A stretch of DNA of 64,000 nucleotides. It comes from Victivallis lenta. Lineage in GTDB: Bacteria; Verrucomicrobiota; Lentisphaeria; Victivallales; Victivallaceae. Position numbers and translations under genes: made by a program. The notes beneath the pieces were generated by a model. It was not told where the DNA came from, made no database searches, and worked only from the letters and a program-made list of their open reading frames with translations. The stretch lies in contig NZ_VUNS01000003.1 of NCBI RefSeq assembly GCF_009695545.1, positions 248,001-312,000 on the forward strand, given 5' to 3'. Positions 8,881 to 17,878 of this stretch are shown piece after piece. Positions within the stretch are counted from its first letter, which is position 1. Each line of letters begins with the position of its first letter.

Positions 8881-10134
8881 ATGAACAAGAAAACGCTTCG
8901 CGACGTCGATCTCAAGGGCAAGCGCGTAGTCATGCGCGTTGACTTCAATGTGCCGATCAAGGAAGGGGTCATCAAGGACGACACCCGCATCAAGGGCGCG
9001 CTCGCGTCGATCAAGTACGTGCTTGAAAACGGCGGCAGCCTCGTGCTGATGAGCCACCTCGGCCGGCCGGCCGAGAAGGGCTACGAAGCTGATTTCAGCC
9101 TGAAGCCGGTGGCGGAATACCTTTCGAAGATGCTCGGCAAGCCGGTCGTCTTCGCCGCCGACTGCGCGAATGCCGACAAAGAGGTCGCCGCCATGAAGCC
9201 GGGCGACATCGTCATGCTTGAGAACACCCGCTTCTACGCCGAAGAGCAGGGCAAGGTCAAGAAGAAGGAAGGCATGACCGATGACGAGTACAAGGCGAAG
9301 AAGGCCGAGATGAAGGAAAAGCAGCTCAAGCTCGCCGAAAAGCTCGCTTCCTACGGCGACATCTACTGCAACGATGCGTTCGGCACGGCCCACCGCGCCC
9401 ACGCTTCGACTGCGGTCATCACGAAATTCCTGAAGCCGGCGGTCGCCGGTTTCCTGATGGAGAAGGAGATCGCCTACCTCGGCAGCGCGGTCGAGAATCC
9501 GGTCCGTCCGTTCGTTGCGATCCTCGGCGGCGCGAAGGTCTCCGACAAGCTCGCCGTGGTCAAGAACCTGCTGACCAAGGTCAACACGCTCATCATCGGC
9601 GGCGGCATGGCCTACACCTTCCTGAAGGCGCAGGGGCATGATGTCGGCAATTCGCTTTGCGAGCTCGACCAGCTTGAGTATGCGAAGGAAATGATCGAGA
9701 AGGCGAAGGAGCTGAATGTCAGCTTCCTGCTGCCGGTCGACAACGTCGCGGCCGACAAGTTCGACGCCGAAGCGAATACGCAGATCGTCGGCGACGATAT
9801 CCCGGCCGGCTGGATGGCGCTCGATATCGGCCCGAAGACCACCGAGCTCTACGCGAATGCGATCAAGAGCGCGAAGACCGTGGTCTGGAACGGACCGATG
9901 GGCTGCTTCGAGATGCCGAAATTCGCGAACGGCACCTTCGGCGTCTGCAAGGCGGTCGCCGAGGTCGCGGCCAACGGCGGTGTTTCGATCATCGGCGGCG
10001 GCGACAGCGTTTCGGCCGTGAACAAATCCGGCCTGGCGGACAAGATGAGCCACATTTCCACCGGCGGCGGCGCTTCCCTCGAATATCTCGAGGGCAAGGA
10101 GCTCCCGGGCGTGGTTGCGCTCACCGACAAGTAA
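8881..10134 (+). CDS. pgk: Phosphoglycerate kinase
   Basis: The product has 417 residues and transfers the acyl phosphate of 1,3-bisphosphoglycerate to ADP. Family motifs include [65 protein letters not shown] and [12 protein letters not shown] lysine-rich insertion of about 30 residues ([16 protein letters not shown] onward) follows the ENTRFY motif. GAGAGA precedes the ATG. It is expressed with, or downstream of, gap. Confidence 0.98.
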   Translation: MNKKTLRDVDLKGKRVVMRVDFNVPIKEGVIKDDTRIKGALASIKYVLENGGSLVLMSHLGRPAEKGYEADFSLKPVAEYLSKMLGKPVVFAADCANADKEVAAMKPGDIVMLENTRFYAEEQGKVKKKEGMTDDEYKAKKAEMKEKQLKLAEKLASYGDIYCNDAFGTAHRAHASTAVITKFLKPAVAGFLMEKEIAYLGSAVENPVRPFVAILGGAKVSDKLAVVKNLLTKVNTLIIGGGMAYTFLKAQGHDVGNSLCELDQLEYAKEMIEKAKELNVSFLLPVDNVAADKFDAEANTQIVGDDIPAGWMALDIGPKTTELYANAIKSAKTVVWNGPMGCFEMPKFANGTFGVCKAVAEVAANGGVSIIGGGDSVSAVNKSGLADKMSHISTGGGASLEYLEGKELPGVVALTDK

Positions 10135-10157
10135 TTTTCGCGGAGCGATTCCGGAAA

Positions 10158-10191
10158 GCGGTTTCCGCCGGCTGGCGGAGGCCGCTTTTTT
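10158..10191 (+). terminator. Rho-independent terminator of pgk
   Basis: GCGG-TT-TCCGCC pairs with GGCGGA-GG-CCGC around the loop GGCT, followed by six T. Confidence 0.85.
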
Positions 10192-10283
10192 CATGGACTC
10201 TTTCGGGGTTCCGGATTGATAAAACGGCCCGGCGAATTTATATTATCGGCAGCCCGCTGCGAGCGGAAGAACGGGGATGGACA

Positions 10284-12128
10284 GTGAGCGAAACGGACGA
10301 ATTGCCGGAACATGCGACACCGGCCGCCGATACGGCGGCCGGCAGGCTTCTGCCGCTGCGCGAAGCGGCGGCCCGTCTTCATGTGTCGACCGCCACGCTC
10401 CGCAACTGGATTCGTCTCGGCGTGCTGCTGCCGGACCGGGAGAGGCCGTACCGGTTCCGGGTGGAGGCCGTTGCCGCATTCCGCCGGGAAAAGCGGTCGG
10501 AAAGCGGCGCCCGGCTGACCAGCCGGGCGAACAAAAGCCGTTCGACGGTCCGCCGTTTCCGCGGCCCCTGCCGGGAAGCGGCGGCTGTTTTCCGTTCGCT
10601 GCGGCCGGGGCTCGAGTGCGCGATGTACACGGCCGCGCTGAAGCGCCTCGAAGCGGCGGGGGAGATTGAGCTCGACGGCATACGACCGGTCTGTTTTCTG
10701 CGGGAATCGGTGCGGACCGTACTGGAGAACTGGCGGAGGCGACTGCGGCAGGAGCCCGGAGAGCGGGCTTTGCGTTTTTTCGAAGCGCTGCCGGCGATGG
10801 ACGGCGAAGAGTCGCTGGGCGAGCTGCACCAGGCGCTGACTTCCATCGGGCATCGCGCCGTCCGGGGAGCCTACTACACGGCGACCGGCCTGGCCGACGA
10901 TGCGCTGCGGTTCGGAGCCGGTGCGGGCCGGTTTCTCGATCCGTGCTGCGGCAGCGGTCATTACCTGGTCCGGGCGGCGAGTGTGCTGAAACTGGGGCCG
11001 GACCGGATCTACGGCATCGAGTGCGATCCGGTCGCGGCGGAGCTGGCGCGGATCAATCTCCTGCTGGCATTTCCGTTCGACGAATTCACTCCGCATATTT
11101 TCCGGGGGGACGCGCTCGCCGGGCGGATTCTGCGGGAGGCGTACGGCTCGTTCGACCTGGTGGCGACCAATCCGCCGTGGGGGGCGGTCCGGAGCGGACG
11201 GGAGGAAAGCTTTGCGCTGTTCATCCGGCAGGCGCTGCGTTTTCTCGGCCCGGAGGGCAGGCTGTCGTTTCTCCTGCCGGAAGCGGTGCTGAATATCCGG
11301 GCGCACGCTCCGCTGCGGCGCATGCTTTTCGAAGAGTGCCGGATCGAATCCGTCACTCTGCTCGGCCGCTGCTTTACGGGTGTCTTTACGCCGGTCGTCC
11401 GCCTCGACGCGGTCAATGCGCCGCCCGGAGACGGACACCGGTTCCCGGTCGTCCATCCGGACGGTGCGCGCGAACTGCACCGCCAGGAGCCAGGATGCCG
11501 CGACTGCGCCATCGAGACCGGAATTTCGGCGGCCGACCGCGCGCTGCTCGATAAGATCGACGCCTGTCCGCATCTGACGCTCGCCGGCAACGCGGAGTGG
11601 GCGCTCGGCATTGTGACCGGCGATAACGCGAAACTGCTCGCCACCGCGCCGGAGCCGGGGGCGGAACCGATTCTGCGCGGCTGCGACATCCGGCCGAACC
11701 GGCTGAAGACGCCGCAGCGCTATCTGCGGCCCGGCAAACTTCAGCAGGCGGCACCGAAGCGGCTTTACCGGACAAAACCGAAGCTGGTGTACCGCTTTAT
11801 TGCGAACCGCCCGGTCTGCGCCGTGGACCCGGACGGATTCCTGACGCTGAACAGCGCGAATCTGCTGATTCCGCATCTTCCGGGCTGGCCGGCGGAGCTG
11901 GCGGCGCGGTATCTGAATTCCCGCCTGGCCGGTTATATTTTCATGAAACGGTTTGCAACCTGCAAGGTGCTGCGGAAAGATCTCGAACTGTTGCCGTTTC
12001 CGCCGCTTGCCGCGGGGGAGGCCGACGGACTCATGCGGCTGGGGGAAGAGGAGCTGGAAGAGCGGTTCTTCGATAAATTCGGCCTCGCGGCGGAAGAGCG
12101 GGCGCTCATTTTCCGTGTTTTTCAATAG
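10284..12128 (+). CDS. HTH-domain fused N6-adenine DNA methyltransferase (Eco57I/TaqI-like)
   Basis: The product has 614 residues. Residues 22-70 resemble a MerR/excisionase-type winged helix (LPLREAAARLHVSTATLRNW with a downstream basic tail). The catalytic part has motif I FLDPCCGSGHYLV, then YGIECDPVAAELARINLLL, and motif IV LVATNPPWGAV, the NPPW signature of adenine-N6 methylases. The C-terminal half (SAADRALLDKID to ALIFRVFQ) resembles the TaqI-type specificity domain. The start is GTG at 10284, with GGGGATGG just upstream. No restriction endonuclease is adjacent, so it is either an orphan methylase or a single-chain enzyme without a visible nuclease domain. The neighbour overlaps it tail to tail by 7 bases. 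Confidence 0.8.
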   Translation: MSETDELPEHATPAADTAAGRLLPLREAAARLHVSTATLRNWIRLGVLLPDRERPYRFRVEAVAAFRREKRSESGARLTSRANKSRSTVRRFRGPCREAAAVFRSLRPGLECAMYTAALKRLEAAGEIELDGIRPVCFLRESVRTVLENWRRRLRQEPGERALRFFEALPAMDGEESLGELHQALTSIGHRAVRGAYYTATGLADDALRFGAGAGRFLDPCCGSGHYLVRAASVLKLGPDRIYGIECDPVAAELARINLLLAFPFDEFTPHIFRGDALAGRILREAYGSFDLVATNPPWGAVRSGREESFALFIRQALRFLGPEGRLSFLLPEAVLNIRAHAPLRRMLFEECRIESVTLLGRCFTGVFTPVVRLDAVNAPPGDGHRFPVVHPDGARELHRQEPGCRDCAIETGISAADRALLDKIDACPHLTLAGNAEWALGIVTGDNAKLLATAPEPGAEPILRGCDIRPNRLKTPQRYLRPGKLQQAAPKRLYRTKPKLVYRFIANRPVCAVDPDGFLTLNSANLLIPHLPGWPAELAARYLNSRLAGYIFMKRFATCKVLRKDLELLPFPPLAAGEADGLMRLGEEELEERFFDKFGLAAEERALIFRVFQ

Positions 12129-12925
12129 ATGCAAAGCAATGTAAGGTATTCGTTGGTGACGGTGTCCGGCAGCATGGCGAGGGGGGCGTCGGCCGGATCG
12201 GGAAATTCCGGGTGGATGATCGGGAAACGGGCGGCCAGCGCTTCGGGCGGCGAAGATGCGGAGCTGATGCGGAGCCGCAATTCCGCGCCGCCGCGCCGCC
12301 GCAGGGGGGAGAGTGAATCCAGCTCGACCGTTATCGGCACTCCGAGCCGCTGCCGCAGATAAGCGGCGGCCGTGCGTTCGAACTCGAGCAGCGGAAGTTT
12401 GCGCTCTTCGACGATCAGTTCCTTCAGCGAAGGCGCGTCGTCGGTGTGGAAGCCGGATTCGAGCGGATCGAGCTCCGCCCGCAGGAAGAGCAGGCCGTTG
12501 ATGACCCGGATCCCGAATAAATACTCCGTTTCGAAGACGGTGCCGAGCGGAGCGTCGAGACGGGTCAGGGCGATGACCGAACCGCCGGGGAGGGCGATGC
12601 GGCAGCCGTGTGCCGGTAATTTCCGGGGGAGTTTGCGGAACCATTCTCGGAACTCCTCGAAACGGATGCTTCTGCCCCACAGCGAGAATTCAAAGCAGAT
12701 CCGGCTTCCGTCCCTGTTCAAAAAGCTGCGCGAGAGCGAGAGGCCGACGCCGACTTCATCCGGCTCGAGGACCCCGTAGCGGATCCGTTCGTAATCCGGC
12801 AGTACCTTCAGGCCGGAGAGATGGCGGATGATTCCCCGTTCCACGGTCAGGACATTCACGGCCTTCAGTGCATATTCCACGATCTCGCTGCCGCCGGGAC
12901 GGTTCCGGTTCGTTTCGTTTTCCAT
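12122..12925 (-). CDS. Protein of unknown function
   Basis: The product has 267 residues and is not recognised. It has no signal peptide or membrane segment. It is rich in Arg, Leu and Glu, with predicted beta/alpha text such as YERIRYGVLEPDEVGVGLSL and FEFSLWGRSIRFEEFREWFR, and a repeated feel of paired strands. I use the ATG at 12925 because GGGAG lies about 10 bases upstream; an ATG at 12934 is too close to that site, and the upstream extension is not protein-like. It ends inside the convergent methyltransferase gene. Confidence 0.6.
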   Translation of the reverse strand: MENETNRNRPGGSEIVEYALKAVNVLTVERGIIRHLSGLKVLPDYERIRYGVLEPDEVGVGLSLSRSFLNRDGSRICFEFSLWGRSIRFEEFREWFRKLPRKLPAHGCRIALPGGSVIALTRLDAPLGTVFETEYLFGIRVINGLLFLRAELDPLESGFHTDDAPSLKELIVEERKLPLLEFERTAAAYLRQRLGVPITVELDSLSPLRRRGGAELRLRISSASSPPEALAARFPIIHPEFPDPADAPLAMLPDTVTNEYLTLLCIY

Positions 12926-13213
12926 GGTTGACATTCTCCCGTTGTTATCCGCCGCCGATTGCCGCGGCTGTTCCCACATCAAAAAATAGTCAACTTTTAG
13001 CCTCATAAAATGAGTTTTCAATCTGAAAATACAAAAAACCGCGCTTTTCCGTGCAAATATGCGGGGGGAAACCGGCATCGACTGTTCCGGGACGGGAAAT
13101 GCGGGAACGGGGTAGGCGGAAAAATACGGGATGGCGGCAGGCCGAAAACGCCGGTTGGAGCGAGAATAATCGCGCCGGAGGAACCCTTAAGCGTGTCGGA
13201 GCGGCAGGCCGGT

Positions 13214-13705
13214 TTACCGCTCTGCCGGTATGCGGGCGATCACCGCGCTTTGCGGGACCGGGCCGAAATCCCGGCTGTCCAGCGAAATCTGCGGCGCGTC
13301 TCCGAGCAGGAAAAGTTCACCCTCCGGAACCTCGAAGCGGTCAATTCGCGCCTGGCCGATCTCCTCCGCCAGCCGGTAATAGCGGATATAGTCCGCTGTC
13401 TGCACCAGCAGATTGAACCCTTCGTCCAGCCGGAAGATCACGACTTCGTCCCCCGGCAGCGCGTAGATGCGCTTCAGGCAGGTCTCGTTTTCGTGCCGGA
13501 AGAGCACGACCTCTCCCCGCCGGAACGGGATGTTCCGGCAGAACAGTTGTTTCCGCCCGAGCAGCAGCCGGCCGGAATGGTAGGTCGGCGACATCGACTC
13601 CCCGCTTACAATGATCAGACGGTAGGGAGAGAATGCCGCCGCGCCGATCAGCAGCACTCCGAAGGCGGCCAGGATCAGCAGCCGTTTTTTCTTTTTGTCC
13701 ATCAT
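13214..13705 (-). CDS. Signal peptidase I (S26 family), short form
   Basis: The product has 163 residues, short for the family. One N-terminal membrane helix (LLILAAFGVLLIGAAAF) precedes the catalytic segment IIVSGESMSPTYHSG with Ser37, then CLKRIYALPGDEV with the general base Lys78. Box E is LGDAPQISLDSRDFGPVP, with Ala-Pro in place of the usual Asn or Ser. It would cut signal peptides at the outer face of the inner membrane. The length fits a minimal or specialised peptidase such as a TraF-like form. It has its own promoter and no linked substrate gene. Confidence 0.85.
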   Translation of the reverse strand: MMDKKKKRLLILAAFGVLLIGAAAFSPYRLIIVSGESMSPTYHSGRLLLGRKQLFCRNIPFRRGEVVLFRHENETCLKRIYALPGDEVVIFRLDEGFNLLVQTADYIRYYRLAEEIGQARIDRFEVPEGELFLLGDAPQISLDSRDFGPVPQSAVIARIPAER

Positions 13706-13731
13706 CGCGTGAAAATTCTCCGAACCTTCTC

Positions 13732-13760
13732 ACCATAACACGGAAATGCTCCGCATGCAA
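13732..13760 (-). promoter_or_regulatory. Promoter of the signal peptidase gene
   Basis: On the minus strand TTGCAT (13755-13760) and TATGGT (13732-13737) are 17 bases apart. Confidence 0.5.
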
Positions 13761-14133
13761 GTTTTGCCGTGCCGTATCTCCCGATATTTCCGAATTCGAA
13801 CCGTTCTCTAACCAAACCCGAATATTCCGGTGATATCTTATGGCATGAACAAGACGGAGCGGTACGATGCCGTCCTGCGGATCGGAACCGGAAGAAACAG
13901 GATGAGGCGGTTCTCTCCGGCCGGACTTCTCTCCCGCCTGCGTCCCGTCCGTGTTCTGCGTCCATGTGAAAAAGGGCGGCATATGTACATCTTCGGCTGC
14001 TGCGCGGCGAAGTGCCGGGACGCCGGGGGGATTAACCGAAAGGAGCCTTTCATGAAGAAGAATCCGTGACGGAGAAGTTTCGAGGGAAAGCGGCGGGGTG
14101 GTCCGTCCCGCTTCCCGCGTTCCGGAGACTGCT
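13761..14133. other. Intergenic region with a mini-ORF
   Basis: No confident gene lies here. A frame of about 70 codons beginning at ATG 13845 (MNKTERYDAVLRIG) has odd, Arg/Cys-rich content and no clear ribosome binding site. A strong AAAGGAG (14039-14045) precedes a 5-codon frame MKKNP (14052-14069). This could be a leader peptide for the phosphatase gene or the stub of a lost gene. Confidence 0.35.
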
Positions 14134-14175
14134 TCCGCCGCGATGGGTACAATCGCCTTTTGTTTTCGCGGCGGA
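14134..14175 (+). promoter_or_regulatory. Leader hairpin upstream of the alkaline phosphatase gene
   Basis: TCCGCCGCGA (14134-14143) and TCGCGGCGGA (14166-14175) are perfect 10-base inverted arms around a 22-base loop. The structure lies about 100 bases before the phosphatase start. It lacks a T-run, so it is not a simple terminator. Confidence 0.4.
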
Positions 14176-14273
14176 GAGAGAGGGAAGCGTTTTCCGAAGC
14201 CATCGCAGTCCGGGCCATGGCCGGCGGCGACGATAGAAAGAACTTTGCTTTAGAACCATATGAGGTGAAATCG

Positions 14274-15650
14274 ATGAAACAACTTCGACTGTTCGCGGCG
14301 GTCTGCGCCGCACTGCTGGCCGTTGCCGCTCCGGCGGCCGGTCTCGAAAAACCGAAATACATTTTCCTCTTCATCGGGGATGGAATGGGGGCTCCGCAGG
14401 TCAGCCTCGCTGCGGAATTCTGCGGAAAACCGCAGCTGTTCGACGGATTCGAAACCGTCGGGCTGACTGCCACCCGGTCGCTGAATTCGTATATCACCGA
14501 TTCGGCGGCGGCGGGAACCGCGCTCGCGTCGGGGAGCAAAACCAACTCCGGCATGGTGGGCCGGGCGCCGGACGGGACTCCGCTTCCGTCCTATGTCATC
14601 GCCGCCCGTGAAAAGGGGCGCAAGGTCGGCGTGGTCACCAGCGTGAGTCTCGACCACGCGACGCCGGCCGCCTTCTACGCGAACGTGCCGTCCCGCTCGA
14701 ACTACTACGACATCGCCGTGCAGATGGGCCGGAGCGGAATCGACTACCTCGCCGGCGGCGGACTGCTCCGGCCCGCCGGGAAAAAGAAGGACCGGCCGGA
14801 CGCCTACCGCCTGGCCGAAGAGAACGGCTATACCGTCGTCCGCACCGTCGATGCGTTCGACGCGCTGAAGCGCGGGGCCGGCAAGACCATCGTCATATCG
14901 CCCGAACCGAACCGGACGGCCAGCCTGCCGTATGCGATCGACCGGAGGGACGGAGTTCCGACCCTCGCCGCCCTGACCGCCAGGGGCATCGAGCTGCTCG
15001 ACAATCCGAACGGTTTTTTTCTGATGGTCGAAGGCGGCATGATCGACTGGGCCTGCCATGCCAACGACGCGGCGACCGCGGTCGCGGAAACCCTTGCCTT
15101 CCGCGATGCGGTGGCGGAAGCCGTGCGCTTCGCCGACGCCCATCCGGACGAGACGCTGATCATCGTCACCGCCGACCACGAGACCGGCGGGCTCACGCTC
15201 GGCCAGCGCACCCTGCCGTACGGCAGCCGCTACGGGCTCCTGAAAGCCCAGAAAGTGTCGTTTCAGGCGTTTTCGGACGAGCTCCGGGAACTGAAGAAGA
15301 GGGATGTCCTGACACCGGAACGGATGCGGCGGCTCGTCACCGAACGGTTCGGACTGCGGTTCGACGGAACCGGGCCGCTCGTTCTTGCGGACGAGGAGAA
15401 AAACGAGCTGGACCAGGCGCTCGAAGCGTCGCTGCATCCGTCGGCGGAGAGCAAACTGCGCTGCGGCGGCTATGAACCGCTCGCCGTCGCGGCGACCCGG
15501 ATTCTGGCGGCGAAAGCCGGAATCGGCTGGACCACCTACGCCCATACCGCGCTGCCGGTCATGACCTTCGCGCGCGGCGTGAATGCGGAACTGTTCTCGA
15601 ATTACTATGACAACACGCATATCGCCGAACTGATCAGGGCGATGTTGTGA
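14274..15650 (+). CDS. Secreted alkaline phosphatase (PhoA family)
   Basis: The product has 458 residues. A signal peptide (MKQLRLFAAVCAALLAVAAPAAG) sends it to the periplasm. IFLFIGDGMGAPQ gives the first metal Asp36, and YITDSAAAGTALASG the nucleophile Ser77. VEGGMIDWACHAND, IVTADHETGGL and TTYAHTALPV carry the other zinc or magnesium ligands. It releases phosphate from organic esters. I chose the ATG at 14274 because GAGGTG lies 7 bases upstream and the signal peptide begins there. No pho box is evident. It is convergent with the TtcA-like gene. Confidence 0.93.
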   Translation: MKQLRLFAAVCAALLAVAAPAAGLEKPKYIFLFIGDGMGAPQVSLAAEFCGKPQLFDGFETVGLTATRSLNSYITDSAAAGTALASGSKTNSGMVGRAPDGTPLPSYVIAAREKGRKVGVVTSVSLDHATPAAFYANVPSRSNYYDIAVQMGRSGIDYLAGGGLLRPAGKKKDRPDAYRLAEENGYTVVRTVDAFDALKRGAGKTIVISPEPNRTASLPYAIDRRDGVPTLAALTARGIELLDNPNGFFLMVEGGMIDWACHANDAATAVAETLAFRDAVAEAVRFADAHPDETLIIVTADHETGGLTLGQRTLPYGSRYGLLKAQKVSFQAFSDELRELKKRDVLTPERMRRLVTERFGLRFDGTGPLVLADEEKNELDQALEASLHPSAESKLRCGGYEPLAVAATRILAAKAGIGWTTYAHTALPVMTFARGVNAELFSNYYDNTHIAELIRAML

Positions 15651-15658
15651 CAACCGCA

Positions 15659-15686
15659 CCGCCGGAACGGAAAACCGGTCCGGCGG
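15659..15686. terminator. Hairpin between convergent phosphatase and TtcA-like genes
   Basis: CCGCCGGA and TCCGGCGG are perfect 8-base arms with a second CGG/CCG pairing inside. There is no T-run, so termination by this element is only possible. Confidence 0.35.
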
Positions 15687-15694
15687 GAGGAGGC

Positions 15695-16468
15695 TCAGTC
15701 CGGGTCGCCCGGTTTCAGGTAGGCGGGGTCGAGCAGATAGCCGGGCTGGATATTGCCCAGGGAACGCAGCATCTGGCTGCGCAGATTCGGAATCCGCTCC
15801 GCCAGTTCGTCGACGAGCCCGCGGAAGTAGGCGCGGTCGCCGTCGGCAAGCTCCGCCTCGTAACGGCATTTTCCGGCCTGCGGCAGTTCACGTTCTTCGC
15901 GGCAGCGGACGATCAGCGACTCCGGCGCAAGCACGAACGGCCGGATGATCCGGATTCCCTCCTTCGCCTTCGCCGCGACATTCGGCCCCATCGTGCTCAG
16001 GCCCTGGCCGCGGAACAGGCTCATCAGGAACGAGGCCGCGATGTCGTCGAAGTGCTGGCCGAGCGCCAGCTTGCCGCACCCCTCCGCCGCGGCGAGCCCG
16101 TACAGCTTGCCGCGCCGCAGCCGCGAACAGAGCACGCAGGGAGTCCCTTCGTACCGCTTTTCTGCGAGGATGCCGGCGATGTCGAGCTTCACGACCCGGT
16201 GCTCCCATCCCTGCCGCCGGCAGTAATCCGCGATGCCCGCGACGTTGAATTCCGGAAAGCCGGGATCGAAGGTTGCCGCAATCAGGTCGAACCGCACCGG
16301 CGCCTTCCGCCGCAGCGCATGCAGTGCATGCAGCAGCATGAAGCTGTCCTTGCCGCCCGAGAGGCCGACCAGGATGCGGTCGCCTTCTCCGATCATCCGG
16401 TACCGGCTGACCGCCTGCCCGGTCAGTTTGCAGAGTTCGCGGAACGCCGCCGTCTTTTCTTCACTCAT
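15695..16468 (-). CDS. PP-loop tRNA thiolation enzyme, TtcA-like
   Basis: The product has 257 residues. The PP-loop ILVGLSGGKDSFMLLHAL binds ATP and would adenylate the tRNA base. CVLCSRLRRG is the Cys-X-X-Cys of the TtcA family, which holds an iron-sulfur cluster, and KLALGQHFDDIAASFLM is another family block. TtcA forms 2-thiocytidine in tRNA; a related PP-loop role cannot be ruled out. The ATG at 16468 overlaps the end of the DnaJ-like gene by 8 bases, so the two are translationally coupled. Confidence 0.85.
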   Translation of the reverse strand: MSEEKTAAFRELCKLTGQAVSRYRMIGEGDRILVGLSGGKDSFMLLHALHALRRKAPVRFDLIAATFDPGFPEFNVAGIADYCRRQGWEHRVVKLDIAGILAEKRYEGTPCVLCSRLRRGKLYGLAAAEGCGKLALGQHFDDIAASFLMSLFRGQGLSTMGPNVAAKAKEGIRIIRPFVLAPESLIVRCREERELPQAGKCRYEAELADGDRAYFRGLVDELAERIPNLRSQMLRSLGNIQPGYLLDPAYLKPGDPD

Positions 16469-17240
16469 CGTCGCGGTGCTCCAATTTCTGATGCCGCGCG
16501 GCACGGGTCAGCGAACGGTTCAGCTCGCCGATCATCCGGTCGGCTTCATCCTCGCCGAAGTCGGCCGGTTTCGGCCGGAACCACTGCCGGAACCGGCCGA
16601 AAAGCGGCAGGCGCCTGATCTGCGCCTCTTCGAGTTCGCGGCGCACCCGCCAGAGCTGCTGGCGCGGCTTCCGCCGGCGCCCGGTCGACAGCGCGGCGCG
16701 GTAGTGCTTCACGGCCGCGCCGTACTTCCCCTGCGCCGTCAGCGCGCGGGCCAGGCAGATGCGGAATACGATATTCTGCGGCGCCGCCAGCACCACCTCC
16801 GTGAAACAGGCTTCGGCTTTGTCGTAACGTGCGCTGCGGAGATGGTCGCGCCCTTCGCGGTAGGTCATGAAGATTTCGGTCTTTTCGAGATCGGCCAGCA
16901 GGGTTGCGAGCGACGTTTCCGGCGGCGCATGATTCCCGACGATCAGTTCCTCGAGAATGTCGTCCGCCTCCGAATCCATCATCGGTTCAGGCGATTTCTC
17001 GGGGTCGCGCCGGAAAAGTTCGTTGTCGGAGAGGAGGCTGCGGTCGTATTCCCGGCGCTTCCCGGCATCGGTCAGGACATCGAATGCGAGCGCCAGCAGC
17101 TGAAATTCGCGGGTCTTTTCCGGTGAATTTCCGAACAGGTCCGGGTGGCACCGTTTCGCCTGCCGGTAATACGCGCGCTTCAGCTCTGCGAATCCGGCCC
17201 GCGCGTCGACGTTCAGGATCTGATAGTAGGTCTTTGCCAT
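16461..17240 (-). CDS. DnaJ-domain protein with TPR-like repeats
   Basis: The product has 259 residues. The J domain is at the N-terminus (TYYQILNVDARAGFAELKRAYYRQAKRCHPDLFG), with the HPD tripeptide that stimulates DnaK. There is no Gly/Phe or zinc region, so it is a class III J protein. Residues 125-200 (YREGRDHLRSARYDKAEACF, APQNIVFRICLARALTAQGKYGAAVKHY) look like tetratricopeptide repeats. The start may be ATG 17240 or an in-frame TTG 9 bases upstream that has a better-spaced GGAA. It is coupled to the TtcA-like gene downstream. Confidence 0.85.
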   Translation of the reverse strand: MAKTYYQILNVDARAGFAELKRAYYRQAKRCHPDLFGNSPEKTREFQLLALAFDVLTDAGKRREYDRSLLSDNELFRRDPEKSPEPMMDSEADDILEELIVGNHAPPETSLATLLADLEKTEIFMTYREGRDHLRSARYDKAEACFTEVVLAAPQNIVFRICLARALTAQGKYGAAVKHYRAALSTGRRRKPRQQLWRVRRELEEAQIRRLPLFGRFRQWFRPKPADFGEDEADRMIGELNRSLTRAARHQKLEHRDDE

Positions 17241-17286
17241 TTTTGTCAAAATATCGTTCCGGTGCTTGCCATTCCTGCGGAAATCG

Positions 17287-17315
17287 AGTATAATATATAC
17301 ATAACTTATTTCCAA
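17287..17315 (-). promoter_or_regulatory. Promoter of the DnaJ-like gene
   Basis: On the minus strand TTGGAA and TATACT are separated by 17 bases in an AT-rich stretch about 50-75 bases before the start. The exact positions are approximate. Confidence 0.45.
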
Positions 17316-17431
17316 CGCCAATAGAAAGATAAAATAAAAAGCGATTTTCCGGCACTGCCGCGGCGCGTACATATTGTTTTAAGTCGGCAGCGTAACGGAA
17401 TCGGTGCAACCGAAGAGGCAAGTTTACAACC

Positions 17432-17845
17432 ATGAATAAGAAAGTCAATTCACTGCCGGGAGGGAGCGAGACGATCCTCATCGTCGACGATCACGAAACG
17501 ATCTGGGACTTCCTGATCGAAGCGCTCCAGCAGCTCGGCTACTCGGTGCTGCTCGCCGAGAACGGTCTCGACGCGGTTGAGATTTATGAGGCGAATCCTT
17601 CGCAGATCGACCTCGTCCTGCTCGATATGATCATGCCCAAGCAGGGAGGGCACCAGACTTTCTTCCGCATCCGCTCCATCGACCCGAAGGCGAAGATTCT
17701 GCTTTCGAGCGGATTTGTCTCGGAGGCCGAGGTCCACGACCTGCTTCAGCAGGGGGCCTGCGGTTTCCTTCCGAAACCGCACCGGCTGCCGACCGTCGCC
17801 AAGGCGATCCGCGAGGTCCTCGACACCGGCCGCCTTGCCGGCTGA
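17432..17845 (+). CDS. Single-domain response regulator (CheY-like receiver)
   Basis: The product has 137 residues and is one receiver domain. TILIVDDHETIWDFL carries the acidic pair, DLVLLDMIMPKQGG the phosphorylated Asp, ILLSSGF the conserved Thr/Ser position and GFLPKPHRL the Lys. It has no output domain and must act by protein contact or in a phosphorelay. No histidine kinase lies nearby. The HNH gene follows 33 bases downstream on the same strand. Confidence 0.92.
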   Translation: MNKKVNSLPGGSETILIVDDHETIWDFLIEALQQLGYSVLLAENGLDAVEIYEANPSQIDLVLLDMIMPKQGGHQTFFRIRSIDPKAKILLSSGFVSEAEVHDLLQQGACGFLPKPHRLPTVAKAIREVLDTGRLAG

Positions 17846-17878
17846 AGCATTCCGCGACGGTTCGGAGAAGAGGTCCGC

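Noticed and set aside
10191-12680. Minus-strand open frame of 829 codons opposite the methyltransferase
   Set aside because: The plus strand has methylase motifs; the antisense product is Arg/Pro/Gln-rich and unrecognisable.
13830-14069. Plus-strand frame of up to 79 codons (MNKTERYDAVLRIG and on)
   Set aside because: No ribosome binding site, unusual composition and no recognisable pattern; kept only as a note in the intergenic entry.
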